Positions 50,594 through 59,673 of a stretch of 64,000 nucleotides of DNA are shown one piece after another. This stretch comes from DAOOVD01 sp035369845 (GTDB taxonomy: Bacteria; Bacillota; Desulfotomaculia; Desulfotomaculales; Pelotomaculaceae), in the NCBI GenBank assembly GCA_035369845.1, contig DAOOVD010000005.1, positions 1-64,000 on the forward strand. Reading direction: 5' to 3'. The notes under the pieces are model-generated. The model was not told the DNA's origin, made no database searches, and saw only the letters and a program-made list of their open reading frames with translations. The translations under genes were made by a program, and so were the position numbers. The first letter of the stretch is position 1, and every line of letters starts with the position of its first letter.

Positions 50594-51673
50594 TCAATTC
50601 CGATCCGCCAGAACCCCCCGCAGGCGCTCCAGAAACAGCCCGTTCTCCCCGGCCGTGCCCACGGTAACCCGCAGGCACCGCCGGAGCATCGGCCCGTCCA
50701 GGTTGCGGATTAAAACGCCGCGCTCCAGCAACCCGCCGTAAACCTGTTTCGCCGGCAGGGCGGTCCGGAACAGAATAAAGTTGGCCCGGGTGGGAAAGGC
50801 CTCAACCCCGGGCAGTCCCGACAGGCCTGAAAAAAGCCGTTCCCTTTCAGCCAAAATTTTTTCAATTCTCTCCCTGAAGAGAGGCAGGTTTTCCATAACC
50901 ACCCTCGCCGCAGTCTGGGAGAAGGCGTTTAAATTGTACGGCTGCTTTACCTTCAGCAACTCTCTTACCACAGACCGTCCGGCCAGAAGGTAGCCGACCC
51001 GCAGGCCGGCAAGGCCGAACGCCTTGGAAAAGGTGCGCAGGACAATCAGGTTCGGGTGGCGGGCCAGCAAGGGTATGCAGGTTTCCCCCCCGAATTCCAC
51101 ATAAGCCTCGTCCACCACCACAACGGCGTTCGTGCCTGCCAGCAAACCCTCAATCTCATCCGGCGGCGTGGCGGTACCGGTCGGATTGTTGGGATTGCAG
51201 ATTATTACCACCTTCACGCCGCGGCTGCCGGCAACCCGCTTCAGGGATTCCATATCCACGCTGAAATCGGCCAGGCGCGGCACTTCCACCCTGGATGCCG
51301 ACGCCACCAGGCCGTACACCCCGTACATGGAGAAGGTGGGGGGAGTTACGACGTATTCCGCACCGGCGCCGAAAGTGAGCATGATGTTCAGAATCAGCTC
51401 GTCCGACCCGTTCCCCACCATTATGTTTTCCGGGGCCACCCCGGTATAATCCGCCAGGCTTTCCCGCAGCCTCTCCGCGCGGGGGTCGGGGTAGCGGGCG
51501 AAATCACGCGAACCGATTTCGCTGAAAATTTTCCGCAGCACGCCGGGAGGAAACCCGTACGGGTTTTCATTCGCGTCAAGCTTGACGGCTTCCGGAAAAT
51601 AAGGCGCGTCGTAGGGAGCAAGCGTCTTCAGCTCCCCACGCACCAGGGAACTCGCGTCAAAAAACGTATTCAT
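50594..51673 (-). CDS. hisC: Histidinol-phosphate aminotransferase
   Basis: PLP-dependent fold-type I aminotransferase of 359 residues. Seen: LDANENPYGFPPGV, the PLP region NGSDELILNIMLTFG, NPNNPTGTATP, VDEAYVEFGGE and the Schiff-base Lys in LRTFSKAFGLAGLRVGYLLA. The ATG at 51673 is taken; the TTG at 51685 is too near the only AAAGG. It lies 41 bp after yerC. Confidence 0.95.
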   Translation of the reverse strand: MNTFFDASSLVRGELKTLAPYDAPYFPEAVKLDANENPYGFPPGVLRKIFSEIGSRDFARYPDPRAERLRESLADYTGVAPENIMVGNGSDELILNIMLTFGAGAEYVVTPPTFSMYGVYGLVASASRVEVPRLADFSVDMESLKRVAGSRGVKVVIICNPNNPTGTATPPDEIEGLLAGTNAVVVVDEAYVEFGGETCIPLLARHPNLIVLRTFSKAFGLAGLRVGYLLAGRSVVRELLKVKQPYNLNAFSQTAARVVMENLPLFRERIEKILAERERLFSGLSGLPGVEAFPTRANFILFRTALPAKQVYGGLLERGVLIRNLDGPMLRRCLRVTVGTAGENGLFLERLRGVLADRN

Positions 51674-51714
51674 CCAACCAAACAACCTTTCGGGGTAAGG
51701 CTATCCACTTTGAA

Positions 51715-52038
51715 TCATGGAGCCGGCGCTTTTTCGGGAATCCCAGTCCGGGCATCAAGGCGGCCGAGAACGAGCTTGTACCCGTCCGCACCGTAATTAA
51801 GCGCTCTTTTGACCCTGCTGATGGTGGCCGTGCTTGCCCCGGTCCGGCCGGCTATCTCGCCGTAAGTAAGGTTCTTCTGAAGCATTTTCGCCACCTCCAG
51901 CCGCTGGGCGAGCGACTTCAGCTCCGCAACCGTGCAGATGTCCTCGAAAAACCGGTAGCATTCATCCGTGTCTTTTAAAACCAGTACCGCCTCGAAAAGC
52001 CTGTCCAAAAGCTCGTCCCTCAGTTTTCCGGAATACAC
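51715..52038 (-). CDS. yerC: YerC/TrpR-like histidine-pathway regulator
   Basis: A 107-residue helix-turn-helix protein of the TrpR/YerC-YecD family. The DNA-binding part reads LTYGEIAGRTGASTATISRVKRALNYGADGYKLVL, with the helical dimer region ahead of it (LFEAVLVLKDTDECYRFFEDICTVAELKSLAQRLEVAKML). Comparative work has linked YerC to control of his genes in Firmicutes (recalled, not checked); being first gene of this his operon supports that. A GTG start follows GGGAGGTG. The promoter has a repeated GCTAAAA half-site on which it may act. Confidence 0.88.
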   Translation of the reverse strand: MYSGKLRDELLDRLFEAVLVLKDTDECYRFFEDICTVAELKSLAQRLEVAKMLQKNLTYGEIAGRTGASTATISRVKRALNYGADGYKLVLGRLDARTGIPEKAPAP

Positions 52039-52076
52039 GGGGCAGCACCTCCCGGTTACAAGCGCGTCTCTTTCAC

Positions 52077-52105
52077 ATTTTAATACGCTAAAACATATAT
52101 ATCAA
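52077..52105 (-). promoter_or_regulatory. Sigma-A promoter of the yerC–his operon
   Basis: TTGATA (52100–52105), 17 bp, TAAAAT (52077–52082) on the minus strand, about 40 bp before yerC. Confidence 0.8.
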
Positions 52106-52112
52106 GCTAAAA
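52087..52112 (-). promoter_or_regulatory. Paired TTTTAGC half-sites over the his promoter
   Basis: TTTTAGC occurs at 52106–52112 and 52087–52093 on the minus strand, 19 bp apart, flanking and filling the -35/-10 spacer. Such spacing on one face of the helix suits a dimeric repressor, possibly YerC itself. Confidence 0.45.
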
Positions 52113-52170
52113 AGAAAGAGCGCTTCCCAAGTGCGGAAATTTGGAAACCGCCTGCTTTTAAAAAGCGCTC
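52108..52170 (-). terminator. Intrinsic terminator of the pur operon
   Basis: GAGCGCTT and AAGCGCTC (perfect eight-pair outer stem, 52163–52170 and 52118–52125) enclose a 37-base loop with further pairing and are followed on the minus strand by TTTCTTTTTA. The tail overlaps the first half-site of the his promoter. Confidence 0.65.
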
Positions 52171-52175
52171 CGTAT

Positions 52176-53453
52176 TTAAAGCCGCTCCAGCCGCTCCAGC
52201 GCCCTGCGCCCGACGTCGCGGCGGTAGTGCATCCCTTCGAAGTTTATTTTTGCCACGGCGTCATAGGCGGTCTTGATGGCCGAGCGGATATCCCGCCCCA
52301 CGGCCGTAACGCCCAGCACCCGGCCGCCGGCGGTGATTGTTTTCCCGTCCTTTTCGGCGGTGCCCGCGTGAAAAACAACGACGTCGTCCGGCAAGTCCTC
52401 CAGCCCGTAAATGACCTTCCCCTTCTCGTAGCGGCCCGGGTAGCCGCCGGAGGCGAGAACAACGCAGACAGAGGCCTGGTTTCTCCACTTGATGTCTATT
52501 TCGTTCAGGCGCCCTTTAAGGACGGCATCAATTATCTCCACCAGGTCGGTTTCCAGAAGCGTCAAAACCGGCTGGGCCTCCGGATCTCCGAAGCGGGCGT
52601 TGAACTCAAGCACCTTCGGCCCCTTTTCGGTAACCATCAAACCGGCGTAGATCACTCCCCGGTAGGTCCGCCCCTCGGCGTCCAGCGCGCGTATTACGGG
52701 CTTGAGGATTTTTTCCATGGTAAACTCGTGCACCTCGGGGCTGTATACCGGAGCCGGCGCATAGGCGCCCATGCCGCCGGTATTCGGCCCCCGGTCTTCG
52801 TCGTAAACCCGTTTGTGGTCCTGGGACGAAACCATGGGCACGACGTTTACCCCGTCGGTAAAGGCGAGGATGCTAACCTCCTCGCCGACAAGACACTCCT
52901 CCACAATCAGGCGCGTCCCGGCCTCTCCGAAAACCCTGTCCACCATTATCTTCCGCGCCGCGTCGAGAGCGGTCTCCACGTCCCCGGCCACGATCACTCC
53001 CTTCCCGGCGGCGAGACCGTCCGCCTTGACCACACAGGGAGCCCCCATTTTCCGTATGTACGCGCACGCCTCCGCGTGGTCGGTAAACACGGCGTACTCG
53101 GCGGTGGGTATCCCGTATCTGGCCATAATATCTTTGGCCACCACCTTGCTGCCCTCAATCTCGGCGGCGGCCCTGGAAGGACCGAATATTTTCAGGCCGG
53201 CCTCCCGGAACCTGTCGACGATTCCCGCCGCCAGCGGCGCCTCCGGTCCGACCAGGGTCAAATCCACGGCGTTGCTGCGGGCGAAAGCCAGAAGCGCGGG
53301 CACGTCTTCCGCGCCGATACCGGCGCAGACAGCGTCCCGGGCGATTCCCGCGTTTCCCGGGGCGCAGTAGATTTCTTTCACGCGGGGACTCTGCTTCAGC
53401 TTCCAGACCAGGGCGTGTTCACGTCCGCCGCCACCCACAACAAGAACTTTCAT
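52176..53453 (-). CDS. purD: Phosphoribosylamine–glycine ligase (GARS)
   Basis: ATP-grasp ligase of 425 residues joining glycine to phosphoribosylamine. Seen: KVLVVGGGGREHALVWKL, VGPEAPLAAGIVDRF, the ATP-grasp region YAVFTDHAEACAYIRKMGAPCVVKADGLAAGKGV and the metal loop EFNARFGDPEAQPVL. The ATG at 53453 fits the family start; the ATG at 53468 has no ribosome site. Last gene of the pur operon, separated from purH by repeat copy B. Confidence 0.96.
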   Translation of the reverse strand: MKVLVVGGGGREHALVWKLKQSPRVKEIYCAPGNAGIARDAVCAGIGAEDVPALLAFARSNAVDLTLVGPEAPLAAGIVDRFREAGLKIFGPSRAAAEIEGSKVVAKDIMARYGIPTAEYAVFTDHAEACAYIRKMGAPCVVKADGLAAGKGVIVAGDVETALDAARKIMVDRVFGEAGTRLIVEECLVGEEVSILAFTDGVNVVPMVSSQDHKRVYDEDRGPNTGGMGAYAPAPVYSPEVHEFTMEKILKPVIRALDAEGRTYRGVIYAGLMVTEKGPKVLEFNARFGDPEAQPVLTLLETDLVEIIDAVLKGRLNEIDIKWRNQASVCVVLASGGYPGRYEKGKVIYGLEDLPDDVVVFHAGTAEKDGKTITAGGRVLGVTAVGRDIRSAIKTAYDAVAKINFEGMHYRRDVGRRALERLERL

Positions 53454-53505
53454 CAGCCTTCCCCCCATAAATTTTCTTGTAACTATTCAGTGAAGCAGTT
53501 GCTCA

Positions 53506-53712
53506 GGCACAGCATTGTCCCCGTTCACTCTGTTGCTCCACGTCGACAGCACTAAGATTTGCTTCGGGCGAAATTGGGCCGCCTTTAATTCACCATCCCG
53601 GTTCGGTTCAGGCTGGCGCGGACGTCCTGTCCGCTCCCCCAATTTCGCAACCTCAGCTGCGTCTAGTGCTGTTGCCGACGCCACGCAAATCGTTCACTTA
53701 GGACAACGCCGT
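53506..53712. repeat. Structured intergenic repeat, copy B (full length)
   Basis: About 207 bp with inverted ends (GGCACAGCATTGTCC at the left against the complement of GGCGTTGTCC near the right). Stems: GTCGACAGCACTA with TAGTGCTGTTGCCGAC, and GCGAAATTGGG with CCCAATTTCGC. Apical hairpins around CATCCCGG and GCGGAC-GTCCT-GTCCGC. It lies between purH and purD inside one transcription unit. Confidence 0.85.
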
Positions 53713-53744
53713 ACCTGCACCAGGTTACTGAATTTTTACTTTTT

Positions 53745-55286
<1,542 letters not shown>

Positions 55287-55304
55287 TTTCATTCCTCCAA
55301 ATAT

Positions 55305-55317
55305 GGGGACAGTCCCC
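55305..55317. repeat. GGGGACAGTCCCC palindrome before purH
   Basis: A near-perfect 13-bp palindrome, 19 bp upstream of the purH ATG, followed by TTTTATA. Fourth member of the short palindrome set. It could terminate or attenuate read-through from purN into purH. Confidence 0.55.
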
Positions 55318-55348
55318 TTTTATACTATTTTTTCGAAAACTATTTGAC

Positions 55349-55545
55349 ACGAAAATGACTTTTGTGGCAGCGCCTTGTCAGCGCTCACTCCGGTGCTCCA
55401 CGCCGACAGCGTATCGCTTGCTTCGGACCGGACTAGCATCGCTGCAAAGGCGGCGGCAAGATTGTTTTAGAGCTGCCCTTTTACCTCAAAGTTTCTCATG
55501 CTCGAGGCAGCGACGTCAGCAGCCCGCTGGTTTCGCGCCGCAGAG
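55349..55545. repeat. Structured intergenic repeat, partial copy C
   Basis: The left end (ACGAAAAT…GGCAGCGCCTTGTCAGCGC, to CGCCGACAGC) is almost identical to copy A over about 60 bp. The right part (from 55482) matches copy H, with AAAGTTTCTCATGCTCGAGG and CTGGTTTCGCGCCGCAG. The central stem is missing. It fills the gap between purN and purH. Confidence 0.7.
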
Positions 55546-55560
55546 GTTTGTGACGGCAAA

Positions 55561-56181
55561 TCACGGACGGTCGGTTATGCGTACCTTCCTGCCTTCTATT
55601 TTGAGCCGTCCCTCCGCAAAAAGCCTGATCGCTTCAGGATAGATCCTGTGCTCCTGTTCCAGGATGCGGGCCGCCAGGGTATCGACGTCGTCGTCGTCCA
55701 AGACCGGGACGACCGCCTGAATGATGATCGGCCCGGTGTCCATCCCTTCATCGACAAAGTGCACGGTGCAGCCGCTGAATTTCACCCCGTATTTCCAGGC
55801 CTGCTCCTGGCCGTGCAGGCCCGGGAAAGACGGCAGCAGGGCCGGGTGGATGTTGAGAACCCTGTTGGGGAAGGCGTCGAGAATCGTTTTGCCGACAATC
55901 CTCATGTAGCCGGCCAGGCAGACAAGGCCTACTTCGTAGCGTTGCAAGATATCGACAACCGCCTTCTCGTACTCAACTTTTGAAGGAAACGCCTTGTAGT
56001 TGACGTACTCCGCCGGTATGCCGGCCTTCTTCGCCCTTTCGAGGGCGAGCGCGTCTTCGTTGTCGCTGATTACCACCGCGACTTCCGAATGGATCTTGCC
56101 GGCAGCGGCAGCGTCCATGATGGACTGCAGGTTGGAACCCCGGCCGGAGGCCATGACACCCAGCCGCAACTTCTCTTCCAT
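55561..56181 (-). CDS. purN: Phosphoribosylglycinamide formyltransferase
   Basis: 10-formyl-THF-dependent GAR transformylase of 206 residues. Seen: RLGVMASGRGSNLQSIMDA, the catalytic Asn–His–Asp set NIHPALLPSFPGLHGQEQAWKYGVKFSGCTVHFVDEGMDTGPIIIQAVV. The ATG follows GGGGGAG. It lies 12 bp after purM. Confidence 0.97.
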   Translation of the reverse strand: MEEKLRLGVMASGRGSNLQSIMDAAAAGKIHSEVAVVISDNEDALALERAKKAGIPAEYVNYKAFPSKVEYEKAVVDILQRYEVGLVCLAGYMRIVGKTILDAFPNRVLNIHPALLPSFPGLHGQEQAWKYGVKFSGCTVHFVDEGMDTGPIIIQAVVPVLDDDDVDTLAARILEQEHRIYPEAIRLFAEGRLKIEGRKVRITDRP

Positions 56182-56193
56182 AACTTCTCCCCC

Positions 56194-57231
56194 TTACAAA
56201 TAGTGGACCTCTCCCTTTCCTTCCACTACTTCACCGATGAGGTAACTTCTCTCTCCCATTGCCGACAGCCAACCCATCATTTCTCCCGCTTCCTCTCTTG
56301 ATACCACCACCACCAGACCTATTCCCATATTAAAAGTCCGCAGCATTTCCCCCCGCGCCACCCCCGCGCCGGCGATCAGATCAAACACGGGCGGGACCGG
56401 CCAGGAACCGGGGCGGATATTTACCGCCGTCCCTCCGGGAAGTATGCGCGGAACATTTTCAGTCAGGCCGCCGCCGGTAATGTGGGCAAGGCCTTTGACC
56501 CGGTAACGCTCAAGCATGGGCAGCACCGTCCTGACATAAATCCTGGTGGGTTCCAGCATTTCCTCCCCCACGGTGCGCCCGAGCTGTTCCAGGTACGTAT
56601 CCGCTTTATAGCCGTTTATCTCGAATAACACTTTCCGGGCCAGGGAATAGCCGTTGCTGTGCAGGCCCGAAGACGGCAGGCCGACGAGCACGTCGCCGGG
56701 AACGATATCTTTCCCGTCGACAATCCTGCTCCGCTCCACCACTCCCACGGCGAAACCGGCCAGGTCGTACTCATCGGGGCCGTAGAAACCGGGCATCTCG
56801 GCGGTCTCCCCGCCAATCAGCGCGCATCCGGCCCGTCGGCAGCCCTCCGCCACGCCGCTCACTACGGCCGCCACCTTTTCCGGAACCAGCCTGCCGACTG
56901 CAAGGTAATCAAGGAAAAAAAGGGGTTCAGCCCCTTGCGCCAGGATGTCGTTGACGCACATGGCCACCGCGTCGATACCGACGGTGTCGTGGCGGTCCGT
57001 CAGCATGGCCACCCGGAGCTTGGTGCCCACTCCGTCCGTGCCGGACACCAGCACCGGCTCCCTGTACCTGGCGACGTCAAGGGCGAAAAACCCCCCGAAG
57101 CTTCCTATGCCGGCCAGAACCTCCCGGCGGAAGGTGCTCCTTACGGCGTCACGCATCAACTGCACCGCCCGGTTGCCGGCGTCTATGTCGACCCCGGCCG
57201 CGGCATAGGTCAACTCCTTTTCTTCAGCCAT
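56194..57231 (-). CDS. purM: Phosphoribosylformylglycinamidine cyclo-ligase
   Basis: AIR synthetase of 345 residues. It opens LTYAAAGVDIDAGNRAVQLMRDAV, has VSGTDGVGTKLRVAMLTDRHDTVGIDAVAMCVNDILAQGAEPLFFLDYLA, GGETAEMPGFYGPDEYDLAGFAVG and HITGGGLTENVPRILP. The ATG has a GGGGG ribosome site. A fragment of the dispersed repeat separates it from purF. Confidence 0.97.
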   Translation of the reverse strand: MAEEKELTYAAAGVDIDAGNRAVQLMRDAVRSTFRREVLAGIGSFGGFFALDVARYREPVLVSGTDGVGTKLRVAMLTDRHDTVGIDAVAMCVNDILAQGAEPLFFLDYLAVGRLVPEKVAAVVSGVAEGCRRAGCALIGGETAEMPGFYGPDEYDLAGFAVGVVERSRIVDGKDIVPGDVLVGLPSSGLHSNGYSLARKVLFEINGYKADTYLEQLGRTVGEEMLEPTRIYVRTVLPMLERYRVKGLAHITGGGLTENVPRILPGGTAVNIRPGSWPVPPVFDLIAGAGVARGEMLRTFNMGIGLVVVVSREEAGEMMGWLSAMGERSYLIGEVVEGKGEVHYL

Positions 57232-57281
57232 AATAACCCCCCCAATTCAGTCGCCGGACGTTATCCCGCATTCCTTTTTCG

Positions 57282-57323
57282 GGCAGTGCCCTGTCACCGC
57301 TCACTCCCGGTGCTCCGCGCCGG
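57282..57323. repeat. Structured intergenic repeat, left-end fragment G
   Basis: GGCAGTGCCCTGTCACCGCTCACT…GGTGCTCCGCGCCGG matches the left ends of copies A, C and E. It runs up to two bases from the purF stop codon, so the rest of an element is missing or purF's 3' end was formed at its border. Confidence 0.65.
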
Positions 57324-57324
57324 C

Positions 57325-58761
57325 CTATTCCAGCACGTACTTGCCGCCTTCCTCCGGTTTCGAAATTTTCACGGGGTAATCCCCGTCGAAGCAGGCGGTG
57401 CAGAAGTTGCCCCCCGCTTCGCCGAAAACCCCCAGCAGGCCGTCCAGGCTCAAGTAGTGAAGCCCGTCGGCTCCAATAAACTTCCTGATCTCCTCGACGT
57501 TCTTGCTGGCGGCGATAAGCTCCTCATCCGACGTGTCAATGCCGTAATAGCAAGCCTTTTTGATCGGCGGGGAACTCAGGCAGAAATGAATTTCCTTCGC
57601 CCCGCAAGACCTGACCATGTTCACTATCCTGCCGCTGGTGGTGCCGCGCACGATCGAGTCGTCGACTATGATCACCCTTTTGCCGTTCAACAAGTCCCTA
57701 ACCGGGTTAAGCTTGAGCTCGACTCCCAGGTCGCGGACGCTTTGACTGGGCTGGATGAAAGTGCGCCCGATATAGCGGTTCTTCATCAGCCCCTCTTCAA
57801 AAGGTATGCCCGACTGCTCGGAAAACCCCCGCGCCGCTATGGTGCCGGAATCGGGCACGGAGATGACGATATCGGCTTCGACTTTGTATTCCCGGGCCAG
57901 CTGACGCCCCATTTCACGGCGCACCCTGTTTACGACGAAACCGTCCATGCGGCTGTCCGGCCTGGCGAAATAAATATATTCAAAAATACAGTGGGCCTTC
58001 CGGCGGGCCTGCCGCGCTTTTAACGAAACCACGCCGCGCTCGTCGATAATGACAATCTCGCCCGGCTCAACGTCCCTGATCAACTCGGCCCTTACGGTAT
58101 CCAGGGCGCAGGACTCTGAGGCCAGAACGTAGGCGTCGCCGAGGCGGCCGAGACAGAGAGGCCTGAACCCGAAGGGGTCGCGCACGCCAATCAGCGATTT
58201 TTCCGTAAAAATCAAGATGGAATAGGCCCCCTCAGTCTCGCTCATGCAGCTCATTATGGCTTCCACCAGGCCGCCGCGGATATGTTTTGCAATCACGTTT
58301 ACAATGACTTCGCTGTCCGTGGACGACTGAAAAATCGCTCCGGCCGCGGCCAACTGCGAGCGGATCTCGGTGGTGTTGGTGAGGTTGCCGTTATGGGCCA
58401 GGCCGATCATCCCCCGGGCGTAACGGAACACGAGGGGCTGCGCGTTAATGGAGTGGCTGGAGCCCATGGTGGAATAGCGCACGTGCCCCACCGCCAGGTG
58501 TCCCCGGAAGCCGTTCAGCTTTTCGTTGTCGAACACCTCCGCCACCAGCCCCATACCCTTTTGGATCTGAATTCTCTCCCCGTCACCCACGGCAATGCCG
58601 GCGCTCTCCTGCCCCCTGTGCTGCAGGGCGTACAGGCCGTAGTAGGTCAATCTGGCCACGTCGAGGCCGGGACCGTAAATACCAAAAATACCGCATTCCT
58701 CGCCGGGCTTGTCAATGTCCGGCAGGCGCTTACCGAAGCCTTTGCATGTTTCCTCCGGCAT
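57325..58761 (-). CDS. purF: Glutamine PRPP amidotransferase
   Basis: First committed step of purine synthesis: PRPP + glutamine to phosphoribosylamine. The 478 residues include a short propeptide before the nucleophile Cys in EECGIFGIYGPG (about residue 23), as in the Bacillus-type [4Fe-4S] enzyme. LTYYGLYALQHRGQESAGIAV, GHVRYSTMGSSHSINAQP and the PRPP loop RVIIVDDSIVRGTTSGRIVNMVRSCGA follow. C-terminal cluster Cys lie near CTACFDGDYPV. It follows purC after a 176-bp gap lacking the purS, purQ and purL genes found here in Bacillus. Confidence 0.97.
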   Translation of the reverse strand: MPEETCKGFGKRLPDIDKPGEECGIFGIYGPGLDVARLTYYGLYALQHRGQESAGIAVGDGERIQIQKGMGLVAEVFDNEKLNGFRGHLAVGHVRYSTMGSSHSINAQPLVFRYARGMIGLAHNGNLTNTTEIRSQLAAAGAIFQSSTDSEVIVNVIAKHIRGGLVEAIMSCMSETEGAYSILIFTEKSLIGVRDPFGFRPLCLGRLGDAYVLASESCALDTVRAELIRDVEPGEIVIIDERGVVSLKARQARRKAHCIFEYIYFARPDSRMDGFVVNRVRREMGRQLAREYKVEADIVISVPDSGTIAARGFSEQSGIPFEEGLMKNRYIGRTFIQPSQSVRDLGVELKLNPVRDLLNGKRVIIVDDSIVRGTTSGRIVNMVRSCGAKEIHFCLSSPPIKKACYYGIDTSDEELIAASKNVEEIRKFIGADGLHYLSLDGLLGVFGEAGGNFCTACFDGDYPVKISKPEEGGKYVLE

Positions 58762-58937
58762 TTCTACCTCTCCCTTAAAAATTTCGCGGCCCCGCCGCGC
58801 ACGGCGGTGTCGTCCCGGCTCACCGGTTGTAACGATGTCCCGCCGAAAAGCCGGTGCGCCCTTATCGCCATACCGGGGCGTCTTTCAACGGACGCCGGGC
58901 AATACCCAAGCAACAAAAGTGTTGCCCCTGTCCGCCT
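58762..58937 (-). other. Hairpin-rich gap between purC and purF
   Basis: On the minus strand this gap has several hairpins in a row: GCAAC-ACTTTT-GTTGC, GGCGTC-CGTTGAAA-GACGCC, a CACCGG…CCGGTG pair, and CCGCCG-TGCG-CGGCGG. No ORF remnant of purS, purQ or purL was recognised. Confidence 0.5.
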
Positions 58938-59654
58938 TTACGCCCCTTCTGCCGTCAGTCTCCTGTAAATCTCCCCGTACGCGCTCTCCACGCCGCCCAA
59001 ATCGCGGCGGAAGCGGTCCTTGTCCAGCTTTTCGCGGGTGTCTTTGTCCCAGAAGCGGCAGGTGTCCGGAGAAATCTCATCCCCCAGTAAGACCTCGCCT
59101 TTGTGCGTGCCGAACTCGAGTTTGAAATCGACGAGGTCGATGTTCCTGCCGGACAGGTGTTCCAGGAGAATACCGTTCACTTTGAAAGCGGTTTCCTTGA
59201 TCCTGCTCATTTGCTCCGGCGAGGCCAGGTCAAGCGCCGCTATGTGGTAATCGTTAATCATCGGATCGCCCAGCTCGTCGCTCTTGTAGTAAAACTCGAG
59301 CACCGGGCGGGGAAGGACGGTTCCCTCGGGCATGCCCAGACGCTTGGACAGGCTCCCGGCCGCGATGTTGCGCACCACTACCTCGACCTTCAGGATCTCC
59401 AGGGTTTTCACCAGCATCTCCCGGTCACCCGCCAGCGTCACAAAATGGGTGGGAACGCCGTTTTTTTCCAAAAGGCGGAAGAACACGGCGGAAATCCGGT
59501 TGTTGAGCACTCCCTTGTTGCGGATGGAGCCTTTTTTCGCCCCGTTGAAAGCGGTGGCGTCGTCTTTGAATTCCACCAGAAACAGGTCCGGATCGTCGGT
59601 GCGGTAAACCCTCTTCGCCTTTCCTTCATAAAGCTGTTCCAGTTTTTTTGCCAT
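58938..59654 (-). CDS. purC: SAICAR synthetase
   Basis: Joins aspartate to CAIR with ATP. The 238 residues match the short bacterial form: AKKLEQLYEGKAKRVYRTDDPDLFLVEFKDDATAFNGAKKG, RNIAAGSLSKRLGMPEG, and LVDFKLEFGTHKGEVLLGDEISPDTCRFWD. The ATG at 59654 has GGAGG seven bases upstream; the longer frame to 59834 lies inside purB on another frame and is rejected. Confidence 0.97.
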   Translation of the reverse strand: MAKKLEQLYEGKAKRVYRTDDPDLFLVEFKDDATAFNGAKKGSIRNKGVLNNRISAVFFRLLEKNGVPTHFVTLAGDREMLVKTLEILKVEVVVRNIAAGSLSKRLGMPEGTVLPRPVLEFYYKSDELGDPMINDYHIAALDLASPEQMSRIKETAFKVNGILLEHLSGRNIDLVDFKLEFGTHKGEVLLGDEISPDTCRFWDKDTREKLDKDRFRRDLGGVESAYGEIYRRLTAEGA

Positions 59655-59673
59655 TTCTAATCCTCCGCTCAGA

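Noticed and set aside
52131..53555. 474-codon plus-strand frame
   Set aside because: Antisense to purD and running into repeat B; no motif.
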